5,256 nucleotides of DNA from an uncultured Prevotellaceae bacterium (GTDB taxonomy: Bacteria > Bacteroidota > Bacteroidia > Bacteroidales > Bacteroidaceae), in the NCBI GenBank assembly GCA_946624335.1, contig CAMOSA010000152.1:1-5256 (forward strand), in the 5' to 3' direction. This document shows positions 1 through 5,124 of the stretch, in pieces. The notes beneath the pieces were generated by a model. That model saw only the letters and a list, made by a program, of their open reading frames with translations. It did no database searches and was not told where the DNA came from. Position 1 is the first letter of the stretch. Each line of letters begins with the position of its first letter. A program made the position numbers and the translations under genes.

Positions 1-53
1 CCCGCGACCCTCGGCTTGGGAAGCCAATGCTCTACCAACTGAGCTACTATCGC
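1..53 (-). tRNA. tRNA-Gly (anticodon CCC), 3' part beyond the window edge
   Basis: Read on the minus strand, the sequence folds as the first two thirds of a tRNA. It has an acceptor 5' strand GCGATAG (53-47), the TA linker, a D-stem GCTC/GAGC with an AGTTGGTA loop, and an anticodon stem TTGGC/GCCGA with one G-U pair. The seven-base loop is TTCCCAA, the variable loop is GGGTC, and the 5' strand of the T-stem is GCGGG. The middle three loop bases (plus 20-18) give anticodon CCC, which reads the glycine codon GGG. The T-loop, the acceptor 3' strand and any encoded CCA lie outside the window, so the acceptor pairing cannot be tested. A Bacteroidetes-type promoter lies just upstream, so the gene need not depend on read-through from mutY. 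Confidence 0.93.
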
Positions 54-77
54 GTCTTTGGGTTGCTCTTTCGTCCG

Positions 78-108
78 CAAAGGTACAGCTTATTTTTGAA
101 ACAGCCAA
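78..108 (-). promoter_or_regulatory. Promoter of the tRNA-Gly gene
   Basis: On the minus strand, TACCTTTG (85-78) matches the Bacteroidetes -7 consensus TAnnTTTG in full. A TTG at 108-106 lies 20 bases upstream, where the -33 element (TTTG) is expected. Transcription should begin roughly at 71-74, giving about 20 bases before the mature tRNA 5' end at 53. The match is seen directly; the start site is inferred from the consensus. Confidence 0.65.
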
Positions 109-165
109 GCTTTTTAGGCAAAAATCATTCGTCAGGCCTATTTCATGCTACGGCGATCTTTCGAA

Positions 166-1212
166 CTACACCTTGGGCACCAACGCCAGCAATCGCTCGA
201 CAAGACGTGATTTGGCATAATCATCGAGCGAGGACTCGGGTACCCATAGGTAATCCGATGGCAAAGACGGACGTTCTGCGGTGTCGGCAAGATAGAGGTC
301 GGCCAGGATGACGCGGTGGGTAAGGACATGACGGACGTCATGCGCCAAGAGCACCGAGGATGACAACAGACCCGACACTGGGTCGGACGTGCCACTCGCT
401 GCTGTCTCGGCAGTCTTCTTGCCATCATCCTCTGCGACGTAAGGCTCCCATAGTCCACGCCATATATCGTCATCGGCACGGCGATGAATCGCCACGTACC
501 CGCTACACCTTATAAATATATATTTAATACGCCTCACCTGTGTCGTGTGACGCACGAGCTTCACGGGCAGTTCCTCTACCCTGCCCTCGCGCAACGCAAC
601 ACACGTCTCAGCAACCGGACATTCCGTACACCGTGGAGTGCGTGGCGTGCAGAGCGTAGCACCGAAGTCCATGAGTGCCTGGTTGAATGTGCCCGCCTGT
701 CGCGGTGGCAACAGTTCGGCCGCGAGGGCTGCGAACAGACGATGGCCTTCGGTTGTATTGATGGCTGTACTGATGCCATAGTGACGGGATAAGACACGAT
801 AGACATTGCCATCGACAGCAGCAGCCGGGACGCCGAAAGCCATCGAGGCGACAGCTGCGGCCGTGTAGTCGCCGACGCCTGGCAGGGCACGTAGGCCTTC
901 AACGGTATCGGGGAAGTGGCCGAGGGCTACAACTTGGCGGGCCGCAGCATGAAGGTTGCGCGCCCGGCTATAGTAGCCCAAGCCCTGCCACAGCCGCAGC
1001 ACCTCGTCCTCAGAGGCAGCGGCAAGAGCTTCCACCGAGGGGAAGCGACGGAGAAAGCGTTGCCAGTAATCGCGGCCCTGTTCGACACGCGTCTGTTGCA
1101 ACATAATCTCGCTCAGCCATATCGCATAAGGATCGCGCGTCTCGCGCCATGGCAAGGGACGTGCGTGGACGCCGAACCAGCGAAGTAAAGAAGTTGAAAA
1201 TTCACTATTCAC
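166..1212 (-). CDS. mutY: A/G-specific adenine glycosylase MutY
   Basis: DNA base-excision repair enzyme that removes adenine mispaired with 8-oxoguanine. The 348-residue protein is the usual length. The N-terminal catalytic domain carries the LSEIMLQQT motif with the catalytic Glu35, the helix-hairpin-helix LPGVGDYTA (110-118), and the catalytic Asp134 in AVDGNVYRVL. The [4Fe-4S] ligands are Cys188, Cys195, Cys198 and Cys204 with the family spacing C-x6-C-x2-C-x5-C. After a linker comes the NUDIX-like C-terminal 8-oxoG recognition domain, with WRGLWEPY (251-258) and a Leu-Thr-His (297-299) at the place of the Phe-Ser-His loop. Residues about 260-287 form a Ser/Thr/Ala-rich low-complexity insert. 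The start is GTG at 1212-1210: an in-frame TAA lies only nine bases further upstream (1224-1222), and alignment to E. coli MutY begins within a few residues of it. The gene runs divergently from the HU gene. No clear terminator follows; only a weak stem at 115-140 separates it from the tRNA promoter. Confidence 0.96.
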   Translation of the reverse strand: MNSEFSTSLLRWFGVHARPLPWRETRDPYAIWLSEIMLQQTRVEQGRDYWQRFLRRFPSVEALAAASEDEVLRLWQGLGYYSRARNLHAAARQVVALGHFPDTVEGLRALPGVGDYTAAAVASMAFGVPAAAVDGNVYRVLSRHYGISTAINTTEGHRLFAALAAELLPPRQAGTFNQALMDFGATLCTPRTPRCTECPVAETCVALREGRVEELPVKLVRHTTQVRRIKYIFIRCSGYVAIHRRADDDIWRGLWEPYVAEDDGKKTAETAASGTSDPVSGLLSSSVLLAHDVRHVLTHRVILADLYLADTAERPSLPSDYLWVPESSLDDYAKSRLVERLLALVPKV

Positions 1213-1216
1213 GCCA

Positions 1217-1250
1217 CAAAGTTACACAAAAAACGCAAAATCAAGTCAAA
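1217..1250 (-). promoter_or_regulatory. Putative mutY promoter, almost on the start codon
   Basis: On the minus strand TAACTTTG (1224-1217) is a full match to TAnnTTTG, and TTTG (1250-1247) is a possible -33 element at a slightly long 22-base spacing. Only four bases separate the -7 box from the GTG start, so the transcript would begin at or next to the first codon. No other TAnnTTTG occurs on this strand between mutY and the HU gene. Confidence 0.5.
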
Positions 1251-1255
1251 AAAAA

Positions 1256-1287
1256 GCCATTAAAGCACTTTTTTGCAAAAAAATGGC
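1256..1287. repeat. Nested inverted repeat in the divergent promoter region
   Basis: The 14-base perfect palindrome TTTTTTGCAAAAAA (1269-1282) lies inside an outer inverted repeat GCCATT (1256-1261) / AATGGC (1282-1287). It sits between the mutY and HU promoters, just upstream of the HU -33 position. It could be a protein-binding site or a bent A-tract element that activates the promoters. It could also be a chance product of an AT-rich region. It is unlikely to be a terminator, because both flanking genes are transcribed away from it. Confidence 0.4.
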
Positions 1288-1294
1288 CTAAAGA

Positions 1295-1326
1295 TTTCCA
1301 TAACTGCTTGAAAGTTGCTACCTTTG
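1295..1326 (+). promoter_or_regulatory. Promoter of the HU gene
   Basis: TACCTTTG (1319-1326) matches the Bacteroidetes -7 consensus TAnnTTTG exactly. TTTC (1295-1298), 20 bases upstream, is a three-of-four match to the -33 TTTG. The start of transcription should fall near 1330-1333, leaving an AT-rich leader of about 60 bases. That leader has no Shine-Dalgarno sequence, as is usual in this phylum. Confidence 0.65.
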
Positions 1327-1393
1327 CAAGCCGAAATAAGGATACAAGAATAAAAACGATACTCATATTAACCCTTAATCATTAAACACTACA

Positions 1394-1669
1394 ATGACAA
1401 AAGCAGAAATCGTCGGCTTTATCTCCAAAGAGACTGGTGTCGACAAGACCACAGCACTGACCGTAGTAGAATCCTTCATGGAGCAGGTCAAGGGCGCACT
1501 CGCAAATGAAGAGAATGTATACCTCCGTGGCTTCGGCAGCTTCATCCTCAAGAAGCGTGCACAGAAGACAGCTCGCAACATCACCAAGAATACCACGATG
1601 ATCATCCCCGAGCACAACATTCCTCATTTCAAGCCCGCCAAGGTCTTTTTCGACGCTGTCAAGAAGTAA
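1394..1669 (+). CDS. HU/IHF-family DNA-binding protein
   Basis: Small nucleoid protein of 91 residues, the normal HU/IHF length, expected to bind and bend DNA as a dimer. The N-terminal helical dimerisation part (MTKAEIVGFISKETGVDKTT, 1-20) is followed by the GFGSF signature (46-50). The basic beta-arm KKRAQKTARNITKNTT then leads to the closing IPHFKPAKVFFDAV strand and helix. The arm has RNI where E. coli HU and IHF have RNP, so the DNA-intercalating proline is absent at residue 63. As far as I recall, many Bacteroidetes homologues have the same RNI arm, so this is probably lineage-typical. The ATG at 1394 fits the family start. The gene has its own promoter and is followed 65 bases later by a tiny basic ORF, probably in the same transcript. 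Whether it acts as HU or IHF cannot be told from sequence alone. Confidence 0.95.
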   Translation: MTKAEIVGFISKETGVDKTTALTVVESFMEQVKGALANEENVYLRGFGSFILKKRAQKTARNITKNTTMIIPEHNIPHFKPAKVFFDAVKK

Positions 1670-1734
1670 GACAGCCCCGACGTTGCACTCTATTTTATCA
1701 CACATTATTTTTTAACTTATAAAACGTTTTAGCT

Positions 1735-1824
1735 ATGCCTAGCGGAAAGAAGAAAAAGAGACACAAGATGTCAACTCACAAGCGTAAGAAGAGACTGAGA
1801 AAGAACAGACATAAGAGCAAATAA
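1735..1824 (+). CDS. 29-residue Lys/Arg-rich protein, AURKAIP1/COX24 (mS38/bS22)-like ribosomal peptide
   Basis: Translation from the ATG at 1735 gives 29 residues, ending at TAA 1822-1824. It starts MPSGKKKKRHKMSTHKRKKR and ends LRKNRHKSK; 16 residues are Lys or Arg and 3 are His. The pattern KKKKRHKMxxHKRKKRLRKxR resembles the AURKAIP1/COX24 C-terminal domain family (DUF1713). That family includes mitochondrial mS38 and the mycobacterial small-subunit protein bS22, which lie near the decoding region of the small subunit. By analogy this is probably a small ribosomal subunit protein. The family match is from memory of the motif, and a ribosomal role in this organism is inferred. The ORF lies 65 bases after the HU gene with an AT-rich leader and no clear separate promoter. 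A strong terminator follows, so it is the likely last gene of the HU transcript. Confidence 0.8.
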   Translation: MPSGKKKKRHKMSTHKRKKRLRKNRHKSK

Positions 1825-1836
1825 CCGCTACAGCGG
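1825..1836 (+). other. Small GC hairpin right after the 29-residue ORF
   Basis: CCGC-TACA-GCGG forms a four-pair stem with a four-base loop, starting on the base after the TAA stop. It has no U-tract. A second weak stem, TGACTC (1845-1850) / GAGTCA (1869-1874), follows. Both may simply be 3' UTR structure leading into the terminator. Confidence 0.35.
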
Positions 1837-1873
1837 CTCTGTTCTGACTCTCAAGACCTCAGCTTAGTGAGTC

Positions 1874-1930
1874 AAAACGAGGAACAAATCACACTCCCGT
1901 CCTGGGGTCGGTTTGTTCCTTGTTTTAAAT
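1874..1930 (+). terminator. Strong stem-loop terminator after the HU / bS22-like transcript
   Basis: AAAACGAGGAACAAA (1874-1888) pairs over 15 positions with TTTGTTCCTTGTTTT (1912-1926), with only one G-U wobble. The 23-base loop can form a further short stem (ACTCC/GGGGT). The U-rich 3' arm ends in TTTTAAAT. Because A-rich and U-rich ends flank the stem, it could also act on minus-strand transcripts. It separates the HU operon from the RNase G gene, so the latter needs its own promoter or read-through. Confidence 0.8.
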
Positions 1931-1939
1931 ATAATGTCA

Positions 1940-1955
1940 GTCGGAAATCTCCGAC
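1940..1955 (+). promoter_or_regulatory. Hairpin in the RNase G leader
   Basis: GTCGGA (1940-1945) and TCCGAC (1950-1955) form a perfect six-pair stem with an AATC loop. It lies in an otherwise AT-rich stretch and ends 28 bases before the RNase G start codon. I found no TAnnTTTG match upstream of the gene, so the promoter position is unknown and the hairpin may or may not be in the transcript. A role in control of the nuclease is inference only. Confidence 0.4.
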
Positions 1956-1983
1956 ATCACCATTCATGTAATTTATCATCCTC

Positions 1984-3558
1984 ATGACCTGTGAAGTAAT
2001 CGTAGATGTACAACCGAAGAAAATCGCCATAGCCCTGACCGAAGACAAGCGTCTTGTCGAATATCAGGAAGAAGAACAGCAGGCGAGCTTCAACGTTGGT
2101 AATATCTATTTTGCCCGCGTGCGTAAACTCATGCCGGGCCTCAATGCTTGCTTCGTCAATGTTGGCCATGAGCGCGACGCCTTCCTTCACTATCTGGACC
2201 TCGGCCCAACGTTCAACTCGTACGCAAAGTACTTGAAGCAACTGCAGAGCGACAAGAAAAACCTCTTCCCCATCTCCAAGGCAACCATACAACCGGAGCT
2301 GCCCAAGGAAGGCAGCGTGCAGAACACGCTGCAGCTGGGACAGGAGGTGCTCGTGCAGATTGTCAAAGAACCCATCAGCACCAAGGGCCCCCGTCTGACG
2401 TGTGAGATCACCTTCCCGGGACGATTCCTCGTCCTCGTTCCTTTTACCGACAAGGTCAGCGTATCATCCAAGATCAAGTCCGGCGCTGAGCGTGCACGCC
2501 TCAAGCAACTCATCCAGAGCATCAAGCCCAAGAATTTCGGCGTCATCGTGCGCACCGTGGCCGAAGGAAAGCGGGTGGCAGAGCTCGATCAGGAGCTCAT
2601 GATCCTGCTCAAGCGATGGGACGACGCCATAGCACGCGCCCATCAGGCCAAGGAGCTACCCAGCCTCTGCTACGAGGAGACCAGCAGGACCGTGGCTCTG
2701 CTACGCGATCTCTTCAACCCCACCTACGAGAACATCTACATCAACGATGCACGCATCTACGACGAAGTACGCGACTACGTCAAGATGATTGCACCTGAGA
2801 TGACCGAGATTGTCAAATTGTACAAGGGCAAGCTGCCCATCTTCGACAATTTCGACGTGACACGACAGATCAAGACATCGTTCGGCAAGACCGTAAGCTA
2901 CAAGCATGGCGCTTACCTCATCATCGAACACACCGAGGCCTTGCACGTCGTCGATGTCAACAGCGGCAACCGCACCAAGAACCCCGACGGGCAAGAAGCC
3001 AATGCACTCGAGGTCAACCTCGGCGCCGCCGACGAGCTGGCACGCCAGCTGCGACTGCGCGATATGGGCGGCATCATTGTCGTCGACTTTATCGATATGG
3101 CCGTCGCCGAGGACCGGCAGAAGCTCTACGAACGTATGGTGGAGAATATGAAACGAGACCGCGCACGACACAACATACTGCCACTCTCGAAGTTCGGACT
3201 CATGCAAATCACACGCCAGCGTGTTCGTCCCGTCATGGAAGTACGCGTTGACGAGACATGCCCCACCTGCCTCGGAAAGGGAACGATCAAGTCAAGCTTC
3301 CTCTTCACCGACGTGCTCGAAGAGAAAATCGACAAACTGGTCACATCGCTCGGGATACGTTCTTTCGTTCTACACGTACACCCCTATGTCGCCGCTTACA
3401 TCAACCAGGGACTGCTATCTATCAAGCGCCGCTGGCAGATGAAGTACGGCTTCGGCGTCCGCATTATGCCTAACCAACGACTCGCTTTCCTGCAATACGA
3501 ATTCTACACCCCGAAGGGCGAAGAAATCGACATGAAAGACGAGGACGAGATGAAATAA
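1984..3558 (+). CDS. rng: Ribonuclease G/E-family endoribonuclease
   Basis: Single-strand-specific endoribonuclease of the RNase E/G family, acting in the cytoplasm in rRNA maturation and mRNA decay. The 524-residue length fits RNase G; the long RNase E scaffold tail is absent. The S1 domain starts at about residue 38 (VGNIYFARVRKLMPGLNACFVNVG, about 38-61, then DAFLHYLDLG). It carries an insert of about 40 residues (about 76-116) before the second half at QLGQEVLVQIVKEP. The nuclease domain contains the catalytic Asp324 in HVVDVNSGNRT and Asp368 in IIVVDFIDM, the two metal-binding aspartates, with RQLRLRDMGG between them. CPTC (Cys426, Cys429) in CPTCLGKG is the zinc-link that joins subunits. 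The C-terminal small domain ends in an acidic tail (EEIDMKDEDEMK). The ATG at 1984 matches the usual family start. The next gene begins 81 bases downstream with no terminator between them. Confidence 0.96.
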   Translation: MTCEVIVDVQPKKIAIALTEDKRLVEYQEEEQQASFNVGNIYFARVRKLMPGLNACFVNVGHERDAFLHYLDLGPTFNSYAKYLKQLQSDKKNLFPISKATIQPELPKEGSVQNTLQLGQEVLVQIVKEPISTKGPRLTCEITFPGRFLVLVPFTDKVSVSSKIKSGAERARLKQLIQSIKPKNFGVIVRTVAEGKRVAELDQELMILLKRWDDAIARAHQAKELPSLCYEETSRTVALLRDLFNPTYENIYINDARIYDEVRDYVKMIAPEMTEIVKLYKGKLPIFDNFDVTRQIKTSFGKTVSYKHGAYLIIEHTEALHVVDVNSGNRTKNPDGQEANALEVNLGAADELARQLRLRDMGGIIVVDFIDMAVAEDRQKLYERMVENMKRDRARHNILPLSKFGLMQITRQRVRPVMEVRVDETCPTCLGKGTIKSSFLFTDVLEEKIDKLVTSLGIRSFVLHVHPYVAAYINQGLLSIKRRWQMKYGFGVRIMPNQRLAFLQYEFYTPKGEEIDMKDEDEMK

Positions 3559-3639
3559 CAGACAACAACGCATTGAGCATCAATAAGAAAGAACCTGTTT
3601 ACTAATTTCATTCTCTAATCAAGACAGACAACTGAACGT

Positions 3640-4671
3640 ATGAAAAAGCTAATCTCCCTGATGGCCCTGGGACTCCTCGGCGCCACCGCAAGCTTCACCC
3701 TCACGTCCTGTGACCTCTTCGAAAGCGACGGATTCAGTGAGCGCAACATCGGTAACCTCGACAACAGCCGTAACATCAGCGATCTGCCTTCCGGCTACCG
3801 CGTCAAGACGGTCGGCGATGAGTACCGCTACATTTACAAGACCAACGGCAAGCTCGACGAGATCCGTATCTCCGGAAAGAGCTATGACATGGACAGCAAA
3901 AGCGTCAAGATTGAAGGCGACGATTTCACTGAGAAATACGATTTCACCTTCAACACCGACGACCTGCTGACGAAAATCAAGCTCACCCACCGCGAGGACA
4001 ACAGCGACGAGAAGAGCGACGGAACGGCTAAGTTCACCTACAACTCTGACAAGCAACTCACCAAGATCACCGTTGACGTCACTGAGTACTACGTCGAAGA
4101 CGGCAAGGATTGCAAGTACACGGCAGAGTCGACCTTCGAGTACACCTACAATGGCCGCCGCATCCGCCGCATCAAGCAGAACGTCAAGGAGACAGAGACC
4201 ATCGACGGCGTGAAGGAGACTGCCAAGTTCAGCAAGACAATCGGCTTCGACTACGACGATGACGAAGACTACATCAATGTCTACTACCAGTGGACGCCCA
4301 ACTACACCGCGGCCGTCCTGGGTGACACCGATGATCTTGTTTCCGCAATGGCGTACATCGGACTCCTCGGCCGTGCCTCATCCGAACTGCCCTACGCCAT
4401 CACTGCTGACTACAGTGGCTCCAGCCTCGACGACGAGGACATGGACGAGAGCACCACGACGCGCTGCCGCTATTCCAAGAACAGCTATGATGCCATCCGC
4501 ACAGCTGACGGAAAGACCTACACCTACACCGAGAAGGACGATGACTACGAGGTCAAAGCCGCCGGCGTCGACTTCGAAGAAGGTCTGACCACTGCCAGCC
4601 GTGCAACCGATGCCAGAGAGCTGGCCGCCAGCCTCCGTCCCGCTTTCTTCCGCCTTCGCTCCGGTAAATAA
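3640..4671 (+). CDS. Secreted lipoprotein with repeated beta-strand units (DUF4595-like), function unknown
   Basis: 343-residue protein. MKKLISLMALGLLG begins a lipoprotein signal peptide with lipobox LTSC, so Cys24 should be lipidated after signal peptidase II cleavage. The next residues are DLFESD; I see no clear K-(D/E)2-type surface-export signal. The mature part is rich in Asp, Glu, Lys, Thr and Tyr, and repeats a unit of the form aromatic-x-Y/F-N-x(3-4)-L-x-x-I. Copies lie at about 62-77 (YRYIYKTNGKLDEIRI), 100-115 (YDFTFNTDDLLTKIKL), 130-145 (AKFTYNSDKQLTKITV), 166-180 and 201-217, with a weaker one at 293-310. This resembles RHS/YD-like strands and the DUF4595 lipoproteins of Bacteroidetes, as does the segment AMAYIGLLGRASSELPYAI (237-255); that family assignment is tentative. 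The last 20 residues look helical. It starts 81 bases after rng and may be co-transcribed with it, since no separate promoter is evident. No biochemical function can be assigned. Confidence 0.88.
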   Translation: MKKLISLMALGLLGATASFTLTSCDLFESDGFSERNIGNLDNSRNISDLPSGYRVKTVGDEYRYIYKTNGKLDEIRISGKSYDMDSKSVKIEGDDFTEKYDFTFNTDDLLTKIKLTHREDNSDEKSDGTAKFTYNSDKQLTKITVDVTEYYVEDGKDCKYTAESTFEYTYNGRRIRRIKQNVKETETIDGVKETAKFSKTIGFDYDDDEDYINVYYQWTPNYTAAVLGDTDDLVSAMAYIGLLGRASSELPYAITADYSGSSLDDEDMDESTTTRCRYSKNSYDAIRTADGKTYTYTEKDDDYEVKAAGVDFEEGLTTASRATDARELAASLRPAFFRLRSGK

Positions 4672-4688
4672 TCCTACAGCGACCGTAA

Positions 4689-4769
4689 GATAAGACCAGA
4701 CCGACAAGCCGATGGCTGATGCCGTGCGCCAAGACCTCAGCTGCGAGGAGCTTGTCGGCCTGGTCTATC
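4689..4769. repeat. Long imperfect inverted repeat with two internal hairpins, after the lipoprotein gene
   Basis: GACCAGACCGACAAGC (4694-4709) pairs with GCTTGTCGGCCTGGTC (4750-4765) at 15 of 16 positions, with one A/C mismatch. GATA (4689-4692) pairs with TATC (4766-4769) across a single bulged A, giving about 20 paired positions. The 40-base loop contains GGC-TGAT-GCC (4714-4723) and CCTC-AGCTGC-GAGG (4735-4748), so the RNA can fold as a three-way junction. No U-tract follows on either strand. It could be a transcript-end element for the lipoprotein mRNA, a processed RNA structure or a small dispersed repeat. Confidence 0.65.
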
Positions 4770-4811
4770 CTTCCTACGATTTTGCCCCGCCACCTGGAAC
4801 GAAAAAAGTGC

Positions 4812-4819
4812 TTACTTTG
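4812..4819 (+). promoter_or_regulatory. Possible -7 element for the antitoxin-like gene
   Basis: TTACTTTG differs from TAnnTTTG at one fixed position and is followed by CA, as at the HU promoter. It lies 30 bases before the ATG at 4850. The nearest TTTG upstream (4781-4784) is 27 bases away, too far for a normal -33 element. A TATAAT at 4834-4839 has no matching -35 and is not expected to work as such in this phylum. Confidence 0.35.
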
Positions 4820-4849
4820 CAGCCTCAACACTTTATAATCTAACGCAAT

Positions 4850-5080
4850 ATGATAGCCCCATCGACCTTTTCACCTGCTCAATATGAGGTGCTTAACATA
4901 TTGTCTGTCATCAATAAGGAAGAGGATGTTGTGGCGTTGAAGGCTTTAATCGTTCAATTCCTCAACAACCGTCTTCAAAACGAGATAGAACACCTGTGGG
5001 ACGATGGCGTCCTCACAGAGCAGAAAGTCACGTCTTGGCAGCACGAACACATGAGAACTCCTTATCGTGTAGCAAGATGA
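4850..5080 (+). CDS. Small antitoxin-like protein, toxin partner not seen
   Basis: 76-residue cytoplasmic protein with no signal peptide or membrane segment. The N-terminal FSPAQYEVLNILSVI and KALIVQFLNNRLQNEIEHLW segments look like two amphipathic helices. The tail is LWDDGVLTEQKVTSW followed by HMRTPYR. This resembles small Bacteroidetes proteins with an LW-D/E-G-x-L(T/N)xxK...HxRTPY ending, which I recall being found just upstream of PIN-domain toxins and annotated as antitoxin components. That family assignment is from memory of the pattern and is tentative. The TGA stop overlaps an ATG (ATGA, 5077-5080), the coupling expected for a two-gene module, but the following frame closes after 15 codons. 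The codon mix is more A/T-ending than in the lipoprotein gene. An isolated antitoxin or another small regulator are the alternatives. Confidence 0.7.
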   Translation: MIAPSTFSPAQYEVLNILSVINKEEDVVALKALIVQFLNNRLQNEIEHLWDDGVLTEQKVTSWQHEHMRTPYRVAR

Positions 5081-5124
5081 ACCGTTTCATAGTAATTTCC
5101 TCATGTGGAAGTGAGAAGGCTTAA
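5077..5124 (+). pseudogene. 15-codon ORF overlapping the antitoxin-like stop; possible remnant of a toxin start
   Basis: ATG at 5077 overlaps the previous TGA and encodes MNRFIVISSCGSEKA before TAA at 5122-5124. A PIN-family toxin would begin with a short hydrophobic strand followed by an Asp-Thr-Asn. MNRFIV fits the strand, but ISS stands where DTN would be. No continuing PIN-like sequence is visible in any plus-strand frame up to the window end. It may be a decayed toxin start or may not be a gene at all. Confidence 0.2.

Noticed and set aside
115..140. TAGGC/GCCTA inverted repeat downstream of mutY as a terminator
   Set aside because: Only five pairs with a 16-base loop and no U-tract on the mutY strand.
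1149..1385. 78-codon plus-strand ORF spanning the mutY 5' end and the divergent promoters
   Set aside because: It overlaps mutY antisense, runs through the palindrome and the HU promoter, and its Lys-rich text comes from A-tracts.
2701..3207. 168-codon open frame on the minus strand inside rng
   Set aside because: It lies opposite the conserved catalytic region of RNase G, and its Val/Asp/Leu-rich sequence mirrors the plus-strand codons.
3603..3610. TAATTTCA as a -7 element for the lipoprotein gene
   Set aside because: It matches only four of six fixed consensus positions and has no -33 element at usable distance.
3649..4056. Long open frame on the minus strand opposite the lipoprotein gene
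   Set aside because: It is a shadow of strong codon bias in the plus-strand gene; its Val/Ala/Glu-rich text has no recognisable motif, and the plus frame has a clear signal peptide and repeats.
4689..4769. Integron attC site
   Set aside because: The repeat is long and imperfect, as in attC, but the GTTRRRY / RYYYAAC core sites are absent and no integrase or cassette array is present.
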